This document shows positions 34,917 to 43,001 of a stretch of 52,495 nucleotides of DNA, piece after piece (position 1 is the first letter of the stretch; each line of letters opens with the position of its first letter). The DNA is taken from positions 1 to 52,495 of the forward strand of contig JAFWWB010000047.1 of the NCBI GenBank assembly GCA_017518185.1, read 5' to 3'. This DNA is from Lachnospiraceae bacterium (GTDB taxonomy: Bacteria > Bacillota > Clostridia > Lachnospirales > Lachnospiraceae). Under the pieces are notes generated by a model, which made no database searches, had not been told where the DNA came from, and worked only from the letters and a program-made list of their open reading frames with translations. Position numbers and translations under genes: made by a program.

Positions 34917-36449
34917 TTACCTCTTATTATAGTTTATAAGGCAGCCTTTAAGTATGATCTCTCTTTCGGTGTCCGTCAGGGCGCCCAGTGTCAGTTCGAA
35001 ACGCTTAAGGCCATCGGCGTTTACCGTAAAGGCCTCTATGATCTCCGTCTTTTCCTCCACAGCCTTTCTGATGCCGGGGATGTAGACATAATCGAGATTC
35101 CTGAAGGGAAGCTCTCCCTCCTTTATAAGGAAAGGAAGCATGCCCCAGTTTATAAGATTGGAACGGTAGCGCTTGGTGGCGTACTCATTGGCGATATTCG
35201 CCCAGCCCCCCAGGACCTTCTGGCAGGAAGCAGCCTGCTCTCTTGCAGAGCCGTCGCCGGGCTTTACCGCAAATATGGAAGAGCCCACGCCCAGCTTTCC
35301 TTCGGAGGCGGGTGCATACTTCTTCACTGCCTCCAGCACTGCGGAAAGTCCCTCGAGCGCTGCCGCAGGATCCTCTCCCGCTTCTATGGCCTTCTGTGCC
35401 TTCTGTACTTCCTTCGCCCTGCCCACGTATTCGGGATCCCTTCTGGAAAGGGTGAACTCGGCAAGTCCCAGAGGATTGCTCCTGTAGGAAGAGGTCTCTC
35501 CGGAAGGGATGAGCTCGTCCGTGGTGGTCACGGGATCGTGTATCTCCGAAACTATCCTTATGAGAAGGTCATCAGGCAGCGCGGACATAGCCGGCCAGTC
35601 CTTGATGTTGGGCCCGAGCTTTATCTCAGCATTGGGATCCGCCACGCCGTGGGAATCAAAGACCCTCTTCTCATAGATGCTCTTATCGAAATGATATTTA
35701 TACTTTCCGATCTTCTCGGGCATATCGGTAGCCGCCGTGAGCATACCCTTATTCGCCGAGGTAGCAGCGATGGATCTTGCATCCATGAGTGCCACCGAAG
35801 CGATCTGGCCATTCTGAAGCTTGCTGCCCTCGCGGTTCGGGAAGTTTCTCGTTGAATGCCTGATGGAAAGTTCGTTGTTGGCGGGAGTGTCGCCCGCGCC
35901 GAAGCAGGGGCCGCAGAACGCTGTCTTTATGATGGCTCCGGCCTTTAAGAGCTTTGCTGCAGCTCCGTTCTGTATGAGCTCCATGTACACGGGCACGGAT
36001 GCGGGATATACGGACATGTTGTATTCATCCGAACCTATATCGGCGCCGTCCATGATATCCGCAGCGGCGCAGATGTTCTCAAATCCGCCGCCGGCGCAGC
36101 CCGCGATTATACCCTGGTCTACCTTAAGCCTGCCGTTCACAAGCTTGTTGCGCAGCTTAAACTCCACAGCATCTCCGAGACTCTTCTTTCCCTTCTCTTC
36201 GATCTCCGCCAGTATATCCTCCGCATTGGCGTTCAGCTCTTCTATCGTGTAAGCATTTGAGGGATGGAAAGGCAGGGCTATCATGGGCTTCACTGCAGAA
36301 AGGTCCACTTCCACCACGCCGTCGTAGTAAGCCACTGCGCCGGGTTTAAGTTCCCTATGGTCACTCTCCCTGCCGTGTATGGCATAGAACTCGCGTATGG
36401 TCTCATCCGTCTGCCATATGGAAGAAAGGCAGGTGGTCCCGGTCTTCAT
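34917..36449 (-). CDS. Aconitase-family hydratase, C-terminal two thirds
   Basis: 510 residues. Holds the [4Fe-4S] cysteines ('IIAGCAGGGFEN' and 'AFCGPCFGAGDTPANN') and the C-terminal swivel domain ('HDPVTTTDELIPSGETSSYRSNPLGLAEF', split). By family knowledge this belongs to a single protein of about 750 residues in Lachnospiraceae. The first third is the separate ORF at 36452-37177, which stops 2 nt before this ATG. AGGAG lies 13 nt upstream, a long spacing. Either the gene is frameshifted or the protein is made as two coupled chains. Confidence 0.8.
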   Translation of the reverse strand: MKTGTTCLSSIWQTDETIREFYAIHGRESDHRELKPGAVAYYDGVVEVDLSAVKPMIALPFHPSNAYTIEELNANAEDILAEIEEKGKKSLGDAVEFKLRNKLVNGRLKVDQGIIAGCAGGGFENICAAADIMDGADIGSDEYNMSVYPASVPVYMELIQNGAAAKLLKAGAIIKTAFCGPCFGAGDTPANNELSIRHSTRNFPNREGSKLQNGQIASVALMDARSIAATSANKGMLTAATDMPEKIGKYKYHFDKSIYEKRVFDSHGVADPNAEIKLGPNIKDWPAMSALPDDLLIRIVSEIHDPVTTTDELIPSGETSSYRSNPLGLAEFTLSRRDPEYVGRAKEVQKAQKAIEAGEDPAAALEGLSAVLEAVKKYAPASEGKLGVGSSIFAVKPGDGSAREQAASCQKVLGGWANIANEYATKRYRSNLINWGMLPFLIKEGELPFRNLDYVYIPGIRKAVEEKTEIIEAFTVNADGLKRFELTLGALTDTEREIILKGCLINYNKR

Positions 36450-36451
36450 AT

Positions 36452-37177
36452 TTATCGTACCACTCCTATACGGAAGTCCGCCGAAAGCTTCTCCACTCCG
36501 GGGCCGACGAATTCCATGACCTTATTCTTGACATAGCCGTTTTTGAACACAGCCCCTATTATGGCAAGGGCCACGTCCTGGGGACCCACTCCCCTTGCAG
36601 GCTCGCCCTTGAGATATACGGCTACCACGCCGGGCATATCTATATCGTAAGTCTGCTCAAGCAGCTGCTTTACCAGCTCGCCGCCGCCCTCACCTATGGC
36701 CATGGTGCCGAGAGCACCGTAACGGGTATGGGAATCGGAGCCAAGTATCATGCCGCCGCCGGTGGCAAGCATCTCACGCGCAAACTGATGTATGACAGCC
36801 ATGTGGGGCGGTACGTATATGCCGCCGTAGCGCTTTGCGCAGGAAAGCCCGAAGACATGGTCATCCTCGTTAATGGTGCCTCCCACCGCGCAGAGTGAAT
36901 TGTGGCAGTTTGTGAGCACATAGGGCATGGGGAACTTCGTAAGCCCCGAAGCCCTTGCGGTCTGTATGATACCCACAAAGGTTATATCGTGGCTGGTGAG
37001 CTTGTCGAAGCGAATGTTCAGCTTTCTCTCATCCGCCGACTTGTTGTGATCGTGAAGTATCTTCCATGCTATCGTGTCTTTTGCCGCCTCTTCGGCAGCC
37101 TTTCCGGCCTTTGCCGGATCCGTTACCAGTTCCTTCCCGTCTAACAGGAAGGCTCCGCCGTCATACAGCTTTACCAT
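36452..37177 (-). CDS. Aconitase-family hydratase, N-terminal third (interrupted)
   Basis: 241 residues: '[23 protein letters not shown]' (split), '[18 protein letters not shown]', '[20 protein letters not shown]'. It ends '..[10 protein letters not shown]-stop', while related full-length proteins continue with a 'DVMTTETTCLSSIW'-like segment, whose second half (TTCLSSIW) opens the next ORF. The reading frame is thus broken inside a conserved core. RBS GAGGTGAAAAG precedes the start, and a promoter lies about 45 nt upstream. Substrate (citrate/isocitrate or another hydroxyacid) is not settled. Confidence 0.8.
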   Translation of the reverse strand: MVKLYDGGAFLLDGKELVTDPAKAGKAAEEAAKDTIAWKILHDHNKSADERKLNIRFDKLTSHDITFVGIIQTARASGLTKFPMPYVLTNCHNSLCAVGGTINEDDHVFGLSCAKRYGGIYVPPHMAVIHQFAREMLATGGGMILGSDSHTRYGALGTMAIGEGGGELVKQLLEQTYDIDMPGVVAVYLKGEPARGVGPQDVALAIIGAVFKNGYVKNKVMEFVGPGVEKLSADFRIGVVR

Positions 37178-37221
37178 CTTTTCACCTCACTCAAATGTCT
37201 GTTTTTTCTAAACAAAAGCTT

Positions 37222-37250
37222 ATTTTATCATAAAGAGCTTCCTTTTTCAA
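37222..37250 (-). promoter_or_regulatory. Promoter of the hydratase-symporter unit, set in a hairpin
   Basis: Minus-strand -35 TTGAAA (37245-37250), 17-nt spacer, -10 TAAAAT (37222-37227). The -35 starts in the loop of the hairpin that follows the ynbB stop codon. Confidence 0.65.
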
Positions 37251-37259
37251 GGAAGCTCT
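37232..37259 (-). terminator. Hairpin terminator at the end of the ynbB-like gene
   Basis: Stem AGAGCTTCC/GGAAGCTCT (9 bp) with an 8-nt loop, followed on the minus strand by TTTATGATAAAAT. The T-tract is broken, so strength is uncertain. The stem includes the last codons of the gene. Confidence 0.55.
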
Positions 37260-38527
37260 GCAAGACCTCTTTCTGTCAGATACTGTACCGTCTTCAGCAT
37301 GCCGTAAAGGCCGTGGGGCGCGGTAAGACCGCCCTGGAAATACACGTTGTAGGGCTCTCTCAGCGGTCCGTCAGCCGAAAGTTCGATGGATGAACCCGAT
37401 ATAAATGCCCCCGCTGCCATGATGACCTGATCCTCATAGCCCGGCATATCCCAGGCCTCCGGACGCACGTGCGAATCCACCGGTGCCGCCGCCTGCACGG
37501 CTTCGCAAAAGGCCGTGAGCCTTTCGGGAGTCTCCAGCCGGATGGCCTGTATTATGTCATTTCTGGGTGCATCGGGCAGGGGATGGGTCTTAAAGCCCAT
37601 GGCATCGTAAAGGGATGCCGCAAAAATGGCGGTCTTTAAGGCTGCCGCCGTTACCGTTGGTGCAAGGAAGAGCCCCTGGTACATGTCCCTGAGAACTCCC
37701 AGGGATGCGCCAACCTCCTTGCCAAGTCCCGGAGAGGTGAGCCTGTAAGCCGCGTTCTCCACGCATTCCTTTCTGCCCACGATATAACCGCCTATGGGGC
37801 AGAGGCCGCCGCCGATGTTCTTTATAAGGGAACCAACAGCCATATCCGCCCCGGCTTCCACCGGTTCGCGGTCAAGGACGAATTCGCCGTAGCAGTTGTC
37901 CACCATGATGATGAGCTCCGGTTTGATACCCCTGAGGGACTTTATCAGCTCCTCTATCTCATCCACGGAAAAGCTCTTTCTGTCGGCGTAGCCCTTTGAA
38001 CGCTGTATGGTCACCATGCGGGTACGCTCGTTCACTGCCGCCTTTATAGCGGGATAGTCGAAGCTTCCGTCTTCCTTCAGATCCGCCTGCCGGTAGCTTA
38101 TACCGTATTCCGCCAGCGACCCGCGGCTGGGTCTGATGCCTATCACCTCTTCCAGCGTATCGTAAGGCTTTCCCACCGGGCTCAGAAGCTCGTCCCCGGG
38201 CCTTAAGTTGCTCATGAGGGCCAGTGCCAGCGCATGGGTCCCGCAGGTTATCTGCGGCCTCACCAGAGCGTCCTCCGCCCTGAACACCCTTGCGTAAACC
38301 CGCTCCAGGGTGTCACGGCCCGTATCACCGTAACCGTAGCCTGTGCTTGAACCGAGGCAGGCTTCGCTCACCTGCTCCTCCTGCATGGCCTTGAGAACCT
38401 TCAGTTGCCCCGCTTCCGCCCTGTCGTCTATGGCTTCAAAACGGGGTTTAAGCTTTTCCCTTATGCTCTCGCCAAAGGCAAAGACCTTATCGTCTATGCC
38501 CAGCTCTTTATAGATATTCTCTCTCAT
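37247..38527 (-). CDS. Methionine gamma-lyase family PLP enzyme (YnbB, 'aluminum resistance' family)
   Basis: 426 residues, fold-type I PLP enzyme. Schiff-base Lys236 in 'VGSLIKNIGGGLCPIGGY', PLP-phosphate region 'ITCGTHALALAL' and Asp210 of 'MVDNCYGEF'. Related to cystathionine-lyase/methionine-gamma-lyase enzymes; the true substrate is not established, and the 'aluminum resistance' label is historical. GGGAG lies just before the ATG, which overlaps the thrH stop by 4 nt. Confidence 0.88.
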   Translation of the reverse strand: MRENIYKELGIDDKVFAFGESIREKLKPRFEAIDDRAEAGQLKVLKAMQEEQVSEACLGSSTGYGYGDTGRDTLERVYARVFRAEDALVRPQITCGTHALALALMSNLRPGDELLSPVGKPYDTLEEVIGIRPSRGSLAEYGISYRQADLKEDGSFDYPAIKAAVNERTRMVTIQRSKGYADRKSFSVDEIEELIKSLRGIKPELIIMVDNCYGEFVLDREPVEAGADMAVGSLIKNIGGGLCPIGGYIVGRKECVENAAYRLTSPGLGKEVGASLGVLRDMYQGLFLAPTVTAAALKTAIFAASLYDAMGFKTHPLPDAPRNDIIQAIRLETPERLTAFCEAVQAAAPVDSHVRPEAWDMPGYEDQVIMAAGAFISGSSIELSADGPLREPYNVYFQGGLTAPHGLYGMLKTVQYLTERGLAELP

Positions 38528-39126
38528 AACGCTCCCTTTATGGCTGCAAGGAGCTCGTCGTATTCTTCAAAAGCCTGAAGCTCCGGATGATCCGCCTTTA
38601 TCTTCTCCGTGGAACGGAAAAGGAAGCCGGCCTTTCCGGCCTGTATCATGGCAAGGTCATTATAGCTGTCACCGGCAGCAATGGTATCGTAGCCTATGGA
38701 CTGCAGCGCCTTCACGGTGGTAAGTTTGGAATCCTTTATGCGCATCTTAAAGTCCGTGATCTCGCCGCTCTCCGCCACCACCAGGGTGTTGCAGAGTATC
38801 GTGGGCCAGCCCAGCTTCTTCATCAGGGGGGACGCGAACTGCGTAAAGGTATCGGAAAGTATCATCACCTGGGTAATGCTCCTGAGTTCGTCCAGAAACT
38901 CCTTTGCTCCGGGCAGCGGGTCTATCCCCTCTATGGTCTTCTGTATCTCCTTAAGCCCCAGGCCGTGCTCCTTAAGGATCCCCAGCCTCCAGCGCATGAG
39001 CTTGTCGTAATCCGGCTCATCCCTGGTAGTACGCGTAAGCTCGCTTATCCCGCTGGCTCCCGCAAAGGCTATCCATATCTCGGGCACCAGAACTCCCTCA
39101 AGATCAAGGCATACAATTTCCATCAT
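38524..39126 (-). CDS. thrH: ThrH-type phosphoserine phosphatase/homoserine phosphotransferase
   Basis: About 200 residues from the ATG-ATG at 39121-39126, preceded by AAGGAGGA; the longer reading to 39198 crosses the promoter. HAD superfamily: motif I 'CLDLEGVLVPEIW' (nucleophile Asp8, with the Glu10 typical of ThrH), motif II 'ILSDTF', Lys in 'RIKDSKLTTVKAL', motif III 'AAGDSYNDLAMI'. ThrH dephosphorylates phosphoserine and can pass the phosphate to homoserine. Coupled to the PLP-enzyme gene by a 4-nt overlap. Confidence 0.9.
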   Translation of the reverse strand: MMEIVCLDLEGVLVPEIWIAFAGASGISELTRTTRDEPDYDKLMRWRLGILKEHGLGLKEIQKTIEGIDPLPGAKEFLDELRSITQVMILSDTFTQFASPLMKKLGWPTILCNTLVVAESGEITDFKMRIKDSKLTTVKALQSIGYDTIAAGDSYNDLAMIQAGKAGFLFRSTEKIKADHPELQAFEEYDELLAAIKGAL

Positions 39127-39154
39127 ATCTTCCTCCTTCGACAATCCTGGCATC

Positions 39155-39182
39155 ATTATACTGATTTTGCTCTTTTTTTCAA
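39155..39182 (-). promoter_or_regulatory. Promoter of thrH-ynbB
   Basis: Minus-strand -35 TTGAAA (39177-39182), 16-nt spacer, perfect -10 TATAAT (39155-39160), about 30 nt before the thrH start. Its -35 is 9 bp from the -35 of the divergent SDR promoter. Confidence 0.75.
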
Positions 39183-39191
39183 CCGTTGTCT

Positions 39192-39220
39192 TTGACACAC
39201 CCTCAGGTTTATGGTATCAT
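39192..39220 (+). promoter_or_regulatory. Promoter of the SDR gene
   Basis: Plus-strand consensus -35 TTGACA (39192-39197), 17-nt spacer, -10 TATCAT (39215-39220) with an upstream TGG making it an extended -10. Back to back with the thrH promoter. Confidence 0.75.
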
Positions 39221-39235
39221 CCGAGATATATGATT

Positions 39236-39257
39236 GCTGCCGCAATACCGCGGCAGC
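39236..39257 (+). other. Hairpin in the SDR gene leader
   Basis: Perfect 8-bp stem GCTGCCGC/GCGGCAGC with loop AATACC, about 10 nt after the expected transcription start and about 17 nt before the RBS. No T-run, so an mRNA-stabilising 5' hairpin is likelier than an attenuator. Confidence 0.5.
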
Positions 39258-39286
39258 TGTAAAAACATTTAAGTGAGGTATATGAA

Positions 39287-40063
39287 ATGGCAAAAAACTA
39301 TTTTGATCTCTCCGGACAGACAGCCATAGTCACCGGGGCATCCGGGGGACTGGGCGTGCAGATGGCAAAGGCACTTGCCAATCAGGGCTGCAACATCGTC
39401 TGCATGGCACGCCGCAAGGAAAAGGTGGATGAGGTATCCGCGGAGATCGCAAAGGAATTCGGCGTAAAGGCCATCGGCATCAAATGCGATATCACTGACA
39501 CTGCCAACGTGGATGCTTCGGTTGACGAAGTCCTCAAGGAGTTCGGACGTATAGATATCCTGATCAACAATGCAGGCACCGGCGCAGTGGCTCCCGCTGA
39601 GGATGTTACCGATGAACAGTTCGACAACGAGATGCAGATCGACCTCTTCGGCAGCTTCAAGGTTGCCAGGGCATGCGCAAAGAAGGCCATGATCCCCGCA
39701 AAGTACGGCCGTGTCATCAACATAGCTTCCATGTACGGTATGGTAGGCAACAAGATCGCCGGCTCCGCTCCCTATCATGCAGCTAAGGGCGGCGTTGTGA
39801 ACATGACCAGAGCCCTTGCCGCAGAATGGGGCAAGTACAATATCACTGTTAACGCGATCTGCCCCGGATATTTCTACACTCCTCTTACCCAGGAGACCCT
39901 TGACAGCGATTTCTTCCAGGCCAACGCAAAGACCATGATCCCCATGGAACGTTACGGCAACGAAGGTGAACTTGATACCGCGACCATCTTCCTCGCTTCC
40001 GGGGCCAGCAGCTATGTGACAGGCGATATCATCCCCGTAGACGGCGGATACACCTGTATGTAA
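39287..40063 (+). CDS. Short-chain dehydrogenase/reductase
   Basis: 258 residues, classical SDR. Cofactor motif 'TGASGGLGVQMA' (16-27), 'NNAG' (94-97), catalytic Ser148, Tyr163 and Lys167 (YHAAK), and a C-terminal 'GDIIPVDGGYTCM'. It is nearest in pattern to gluconate 5-dehydrogenase/2-deoxy-gluconate dehydrogenase-like SDRs, but substrate cannot be told from sequence. Arg residues after beta-2 (ARRKEK) suggest NADP(H). Monocistronic: own promoter, strong terminator. Confidence 0.92.
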   Translation: MAKNYFDLSGQTAIVTGASGGLGVQMAKALANQGCNIVCMARRKEKVDEVSAEIAKEFGVKAIGIKCDITDTANVDASVDEVLKEFGRIDILINNAGTGAVAPAEDVTDEQFDNEMQIDLFGSFKVARACAKKAMIPAKYGRVINIASMYGMVGNKIAGSAPYHAAKGGVVNMTRALAAEWGKYNITVNAICPGYFYTPLTQETLDSDFFQANAKTMIPMERYGNEGELDTATIFLASGASSYVTGDIIPVDGGYTCM

Positions 40064-40097
40064 CAGCGTAAAGAGGAAGCGAGCGCCACGACATATC

Positions 40098-40129
40098 AAA
40101 ACGTCCGGCCATGTGCCGGACGTTTTTTT
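40098..40129 (+). terminator. Strong terminator, probably bidirectional
   Basis: Stem AAAACGTCCGGC/GCCGGACGTTTT (12 bp) with a 5-nt loop, running into seven Ts. On the other strand the same stem is followed by TTTTGATATGT, so it can also end the converging diguanylate cyclase transcript. Confidence 0.92.
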
Positions 40130-40137
40130 ACGTTCAC

Positions 40138-41640
40138 TTATTCACGGGTGGGCGCCCCCATCCCCTTTAATTCCTTTTTGCGTATGTACATAAGGTGGTC
40201 CGCCCGTTCAAACACATCATGAAGCTGCTCGTCTTCCGGCTTCAGCGTTGAACAGCCTATCGATATCACCACATCTTTTGTCCTGATGTTCTCCTCCACC
40301 CTGCTGTTGAACGTGGCGATAGTCTCTTCCATGGTGTCGTAGCCCTTCTCACGGAGAATGACCGCGAATTCATCTCCGCCTATCCTGAACACCATACCGT
40401 GGGTAAAGTATTCGCAGATCAGCATGCTGGCGTCTTTTATCAGCTTATCACCTGCCGCATGCCCCTGTGTATCGTTGATCAGCTTCAGTCCGTTAACATC
40501 ACAGACAATAACCGCCAGATCACTGATCCCACTGTTCTTTATCTTTTCATTTACTTCCGCTTCATAAGCAGAAAAAGCATGTTTGTTCCTTACTCCCGTC
40601 ATGGAATCCGTATTGGCCATGGTGTGGAATGAACTGCTTTTTTCCTTCTCATCCTCAAGCTTATACTTTGCCAGCAAACCAAGTTCGACCAGCAGTATGA
40701 CCGCAAACAGAAGCATCAGGACCAGTATGTACAGGACCATGTTCCGGCTGGTCCTTATGCTGTTTTCACTTATATCATGTATCGTCTCGTGAATGACACT
40801 CCCGCTTATAAGGACCACCATCTGCCAGTCCGTACCTTCGACAGGCACATAAACGAGCGTTGCTTCATTTCCGTCCGCCGTAAAGGTTATGCAGCCTTCC
40901 AGCCCCCTCGAAAAATTATTACGGTTCTGGTCCCACTCTTCTATCGGTACCACGCCCTTAATGGCTTCAAAGATGTTCGTTCCTGCGATATAAGGACCAA
41001 GTTCCGTACCCGAAAGATTTTCGCCGTTAGGGGTATACAGGCCGAAATAAGTTCTCCCCTGATCATCAAATGCCAGCAGATCAACTATCTCATTTATATC
41101 TATCTGGACAAAACAGGCTTTGATATCCTTATCCATCAGTCTTATATCCCGTGACGGCGCTGCCAGACAAAGCTCCATTGAAGAGCCATACTTTAGAACA
41201 GTGCTTATATATCTCTCTTCCATCTTTTCTTCAGCCAGAAAAGCATGCCTGCTTCCGCCGGTATAGGTCGTATACTGCGTATATACGATATTGTCGGTAT
41301 CCACCACTGCAAAACGGTTAAGCGACAGCAGGGATTTCACCTTTCCGATGGCAAGGCGGAGGTCATCCTGTGTCATTATATCCTCATCCCGGATAAAGGC
41401 CATGGCCTTATCCATCTGCTCAAAGCTGTTGTTGATCAGGTTTGTGATGGTCCTTGCCCGGCGGTCCGCCATTGCTTCCAGATAGAATTCGCTTACTGCG
41501 GAAACAGCCTCATCAGTTGCGTTGTTGGTCCTCTTGTAGGACCATAATATACTGATCGCCAGCACGACCATGATCAGGATTCCGCCGGTAACCGCGGTAA
41601 GAACAAAGGTTCTGTGGGTGATCCGCTTTTTCTTTTTCAT
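40138..41640 (-). CDS. Membrane diguanylate cyclase with extracytoplasmic sensor domain
   Basis: 500 residues. Membrane helices at about 11-33 and 301-322 bracket an outside domain of about 265 residues of the Cache type. Its closing segment, 'GNEATLVYVPVEGTDWQMVVLI' (split), is typical of dCache. The cytoplasmic GGDEF domain (about 335-500) has 'DSMTGVRNK' and an intact GGDEF at 421-425, so c-di-GMP synthesis is expected. Its start overlaps the stop of the sugar-binding lipoprotein gene by 4 nt. The lipoprotein probably presents its ligand to this sensor. Confidence 0.92.
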   Translation of the reverse strand: MKKKKRITHRTFVLTAVTGGILIMVVLAISILWSYKRTNNATDEAVSAVSEFYLEAMADRRARTITNLINNSFEQMDKAMAFIRDEDIMTQDDLRLAIGKVKSLLSLNRFAVVDTDNIVYTQYTTYTGGSRHAFLAEEKMEERYISTVLKYGSSMELCLAAPSRDIRLMDKDIKACFVQIDINEIVDLLAFDDQGRTYFGLYTPNGENLSGTELGPYIAGTNIFEAIKGVVPIEEWDQNRNNFSRGLEGCITFTADGNEATLVYVPVEGTDWQMVVLISGSVIHETIHDISENSIRTSRNMVLYILVLMLLFAVILLVELGLLAKYKLEDEKEKSSSFHTMANTDSMTGVRNKHAFSAYEAEVNEKIKNSGISDLAVIVCDVNGLKLINDTQGHAAGDKLIKDASMLICEYFTHGMVFRIGGDEFAVILREKGYDTMEETIATFNSRVEENIRTKDVVISIGCSTLKPEDEQLHDVFERADHLMYIRKKELKGMGAPTRE

Positions 41641-42743
41641 AATACTTCTCCATACAGCAGTTCCAGCATCATTGCTGCATCCTTCTGATAGATCACTGTG
41701 GTTATCTCATTCGTCCTCTCGGGGAAAAGATCTCCCGGTGTATTACCGTCCGCGATCATTACTGCGATCTGAAGCGTATCAAAACCTATGGAATAGCAAT
41801 CCTGAACACCCAGGCAATAAATGACACCGTCCCTCAGGTATTCCAGTGCCTCCCGGTCATGGTCCATGCCTACTATCACCGTGCTGCTGTTCTTTTCGGT
41901 CACGGCCCTTGCGGCACCTACGGGATTGCTCATATTGCAGCATATGATGCCGTCAAGATCGGGATGATCGTCAAGTATCTTTAAGGTAAGCTCATATGCA
42001 AGGTCTATGGAATCCATATCATACTCGGTAGCGACCACTTCCATGTCCCCGTATTTCGAGATCGTATCTGCAGCGCCTCTCGCCCTGTCCTCATGGCAGG
42101 GTGCACCCTTGCTTCCCACGAGTACAGCAACTTTTCCTTTATAATCAAGCTTTTCGCAGAGAGCTTCCGTCAGGGCCACTCCGTCCTCATAGTTATGCGT
42201 GTTCCCTACATAGGCTATCCTCCTGCAGCCCTCACGGGCATCGGAACTGGAAAAGGTCATCACCTTTGTGCCGTTTGCAGCCATTCCGTCAATGACAGGA
42301 GAGATGATATCCTCATCCGCCACATCCACGCCTATCACATCATATCCTGTCTTTTCGGCTGCAAGAAGCCGCTGTATCTGATCTTCGGCTGATGTGCCAT
42401 CCGGTGCCATGTACTCATAGGTAATGCACACGCCCTTCTCCAGGAACTGTCTCTGGGCATCCTCCATCCCCAGGGCTACGGCATCCCACCAGGGATGAAC
42501 GGTCTTATAGGTAAAATAAAAGTTGTAACTGTCCTTCGCCGGCTGATACGAAGCCAGCTCATGGTCGAAATCTACCGCCGTGCTCACAGCGTCATCAGCC
42601 GGAGCTGCTGCTTCTACAGCTTCTCTCAAGTCCTCCGGCTCCGTCCCTGCTGTTCCGGCTGTGGAAGAACAGGCCGTCAGGCAAAGCAGTGCTGCCGGTA
42701 TGACCGCCAACAGGCCTTTTCTTTTTATCCTCGCAGTCCTCAT
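41637..42743 (-). CDS. Periplasmic-binding-protein-like lipoprotein (sugar-binding type)
   Basis: About 368 residues from the ATG at 42741-42743, which has AAAAGGAG 7 nt upstream; the ORF back to 42881 runs through the promoter. Lipoprotein signal with lipobox LTAC (Cys25), then a type 1 periplasmic-binding fold as in ribose/galactose-binding proteins. Recognisable parts: 'YKTVHPWWDAVALGMEDA', 'AAEKTGYDVIGVDVAD', 'GICCNMSNPVGAARAV'-like region (reads DGIICCNMSNPVGAA) and 'VIVGMDHDREALEYL'. No ABC ATPase or permease gene is nearby; the only partner is the GGDEF sensor. Likely a sensory rather than transport lipoprotein. Confidence 0.88.
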   Translation of the reverse strand: MRTARIKRKGLLAVIPAALLCLTACSSTAGTAGTEPEDLREAVEAAAPADDAVSTAVDFDHELASYQPAKDSYNFYFTYKTVHPWWDAVALGMEDAQRQFLEKGVCITYEYMAPDGTSAEDQIQRLLAAEKTGYDVIGVDVADEDIISPVIDGMAANGTKVMTFSSSDAREGCRRIAYVGNTHNYEDGVALTEALCEKLDYKGKVAVLVGSKGAPCHEDRARGAADTISKYGDMEVVATEYDMDSIDLAYELTLKILDDHPDLDGIICCNMSNPVGAARAVTEKNSSTVIVGMDHDREALEYLRDGVIYCLGVQDCYSIGFDTLQIAVMIADGNTPGDLFPERTNEITTVIYQKDAAMMLELLYGEVL

Positions 42744-42825
42744 GATCCATCTCCTTTTTTGTTGAATCATGCCATATTGCATCCGTCCGCTCATCTCCGG
42801 CATTACCTGCCGGAAACATATACAC

Positions 42826-42854
42826 ATATTATCGCGCCTTATGATCTTTTGCAA
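42826..42854 (-). promoter_or_regulatory. Promoter of the lipoprotein-diguanylate cyclase operon
   Basis: Minus-strand -35 TTGCAA (42849-42854), 17-nt spacer, -10 TAATAT (42826-42831). The leader of about 75 nt contains a 7-bp hairpin TCCGGCA/TGCCGGA (42796-42814). Confidence 0.65.
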
Positions 42855-43001
42855 GTGATCTGTTTGGGCAGCCAATGCCACTGCTTTTGATGCTCTCCCG
42901 CGTATCGCGGATGAGATCAGCTATATCGAAGGGTGTCCGACAGGAGATATACCGAATGTCCAGGTGGATGGCCCGGGATTCCGGGAGTATCAGCCTTCTA
43001 C

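Noticed and set aside
42860-43001. Plus-strand open frame (ATAFDALPRIADEISYIEGC ...) between the lipoprotein promoter and the membrane protein gene
   Set aside because: It reads protein-like but has no start or RBS, I could not assign a family, and the frame continues antisense into the neighbour. A gene remnant is possible but unsupported.
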